A DNA stretch of 64,000 nt from Paludisphaera borealis (GTDB lineage: Bacteria; Planctomycetota; Planctomycetia; Isosphaerales; Isosphaeraceae). Under the pieces are notes generated by a model, which made no database searches, had not been told where the DNA came from, and worked only from the letters and a program-made list of their open reading frames with translations. Of this stretch, positions 63,350-64,000 are shown one piece after another. The translations under genes were made by a program, and so were the position numbers. The stretch lies in NCBI RefSeq assembly GCF_001956985.1, contig NZ_CP019082.1, positions 4,402,001 to 4,466,000 on the forward strand, in the 5' to 3' direction. The number at the start of each line of letters is the position of its first letter. The first letter of the stretch is position 1.

Positions 63350-64000
63350 GGGGAAGCGTCCTGGTGTGACAGGTCGATTGACCGCAAGCGCCAGTTAACC
63401 TTGTATGCGACCCGCGCCCCGCAAGTCAACCATCGCCGACCGCCCCCGCCGCCGTTGGGTTCGTTCGCGCCGAAAGCCTGGCGGTCTCCCCGCCCCGCAA
63501 CGCCTACCGACGGCCCCCAGGCCTCATCGCGGCCCTTCCGATCGAGTCGCCGCGATTGGGTTCGTTCGCCGCGCTCCGATCGCCGGGGGCGTGTTCTAAA
63601 CCCTGTGTTCTATGAGACTTAGTCGCAAGATCGAAATTGGCTTCGATCGCGCGGAAATCGCGCGATTTGGGTCCGTCCGCCGCCTTGTCCCGGCCGTCGA
63701 CCGACCGACCGACCAGCCCGTCGACGGCCCCGCGAATTGGGTTCGTTCGCGCGTTTCTTGCGACGCGGCTGCGCATCGCCGAAGGGCCACTCTCGCTTCT
63801 CATCGAACAGGCGGATTGCCAAAGACGCTGGACGATTGCGAGAGTCCCGCAGGATAAGTTTACGACGAGATCGCGGTCGTGATTGTTAAAACGAGACTTG
63901 ATCGAGAGATCGAAGTTCGAGAACGGCTTTTCTTTCCGCTCACCGCTGGCCCGGCATCTCAGCGACGGTGGTGCGGTCGCTGGAGAAAGAGGCGCTGCGG
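63350..64000. other. Terminal intergenic stretch with motif array
   Basis: 650 bp up to the window end. Apart from the motif array it shows an AT-richer patch near 63840-63930 (AAGTTTACGACGAGATCGCG) that may be a promoter. No gene can be supported in any frame; any gene there is cut by the window edge. Confidence 0.5.
63455..63750. repeat. Iterated TTGGGTTCGTTCGC motif array 2
   Basis: Four copies of the same motif as at 47 kb, on the opposite strand, start at 63455, 63556, 63667 and 63737 (spacing 101, 111, 70). The third copy is TTGGGTCCGTCCGC. Flanking sequence is GC-rich and no ORF can be supported. Confidence 0.8.

Overview
The window reads as a chromosomal segment of a high-GC planctomycete, most likely of the Isosphaeraceae type. 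This is inferred from lineage-typical families: three DUF1559 pseudopilin-like proteins, a DUF1549/DUF1553 cytochrome-type gene paired with a DUF1501 gene, a 1044-residue PVC-type heme-binding protein, an ECF sigma factor fused to a TIGR03067-like domain, a PEP-CTERM protein, and large secreted proteins carrying an N-terminal LExR-LL/ML motif. There is no rRNA, tRNA, CRISPR array, transposase or phage module that I can support. Genes lie on both strands in short operons, and GC-rich antisense frames are long but meaningless.

Layout. 1-6 kb: the end of a glycosyltransferase, two secreted alkaline-phosphatase-superfamily enzymes, a sigma-factor fusion, a VOC protein and a DUF1080-like protein. 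6-14 kb: three DUF1559 genes, two followed by small lipoproteins, with a Dyp peroxidase and an M61 peptidase between them. 14-22 kb: an unrecognised 495-residue protein, then a GntR regulator, DUF1553 and DUF1501 cluster on the minus strand. 22-26 kb: a 1356-residue surface protein with beta-helix and discoidin domains. 27-30 kb: ECF sigma factor, zinc-finger anti-sigma factor and a membrane-anchored HtrA-like protein that has lost two of its three catalytic residues. 30-33 kb: a flippase and a thioredoxin-TPR protein. 33-36.6 kb: a hoxU-hoxY-hoxH-hoxW NiFe hydrogenase operon without hoxE or hoxF. 37-44 kb: SDR, small secreted proteins, a PEP-CTERM protein, a ferritin-like protein and a cupin. 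44-47 kb: cysD-cysNC sulfate activation. 47.7-51 kb: a PLP aminotransferase, a Fae-like protein and a secreted protein. 51-53 kb: a RloA/RloB ATPase-Toprim pair, a likely defence module. 55.5-59.3 kb: kaiB-kaiC-hybrid histidine kinase, a clock-like operon without kaiA. 59-63 kb: a TIM-barrel isomerase and the heme-binding giant.

Repeats are the second story. At least nine intergenic sites carry a palindromic element with arms of about 29 bp built on the core CACTCGCTGGCGCTTCGGGC. The loops vary, and some sites are amplified locally (a 43-bp ladder and a 107-bp tandem duplication). A second inverted repeat (core GGGGCGCCCCTTGTGGGC) occurs twice. A short iterated motif, TTGGGTTCGTTCGC or its complement, occurs eleven times in two intergenic arrays at 47.1-47.7 kb and 63.4-63.8 kb, spaced about 70-110 bp.

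The candidates most worth following are the KaiB-KaiC-hybrid kinase operon, the sigma/anti-sigma/pseudo-HtrA operon, the diaphorase-less Hox operon and the two iterated-motif arrays.
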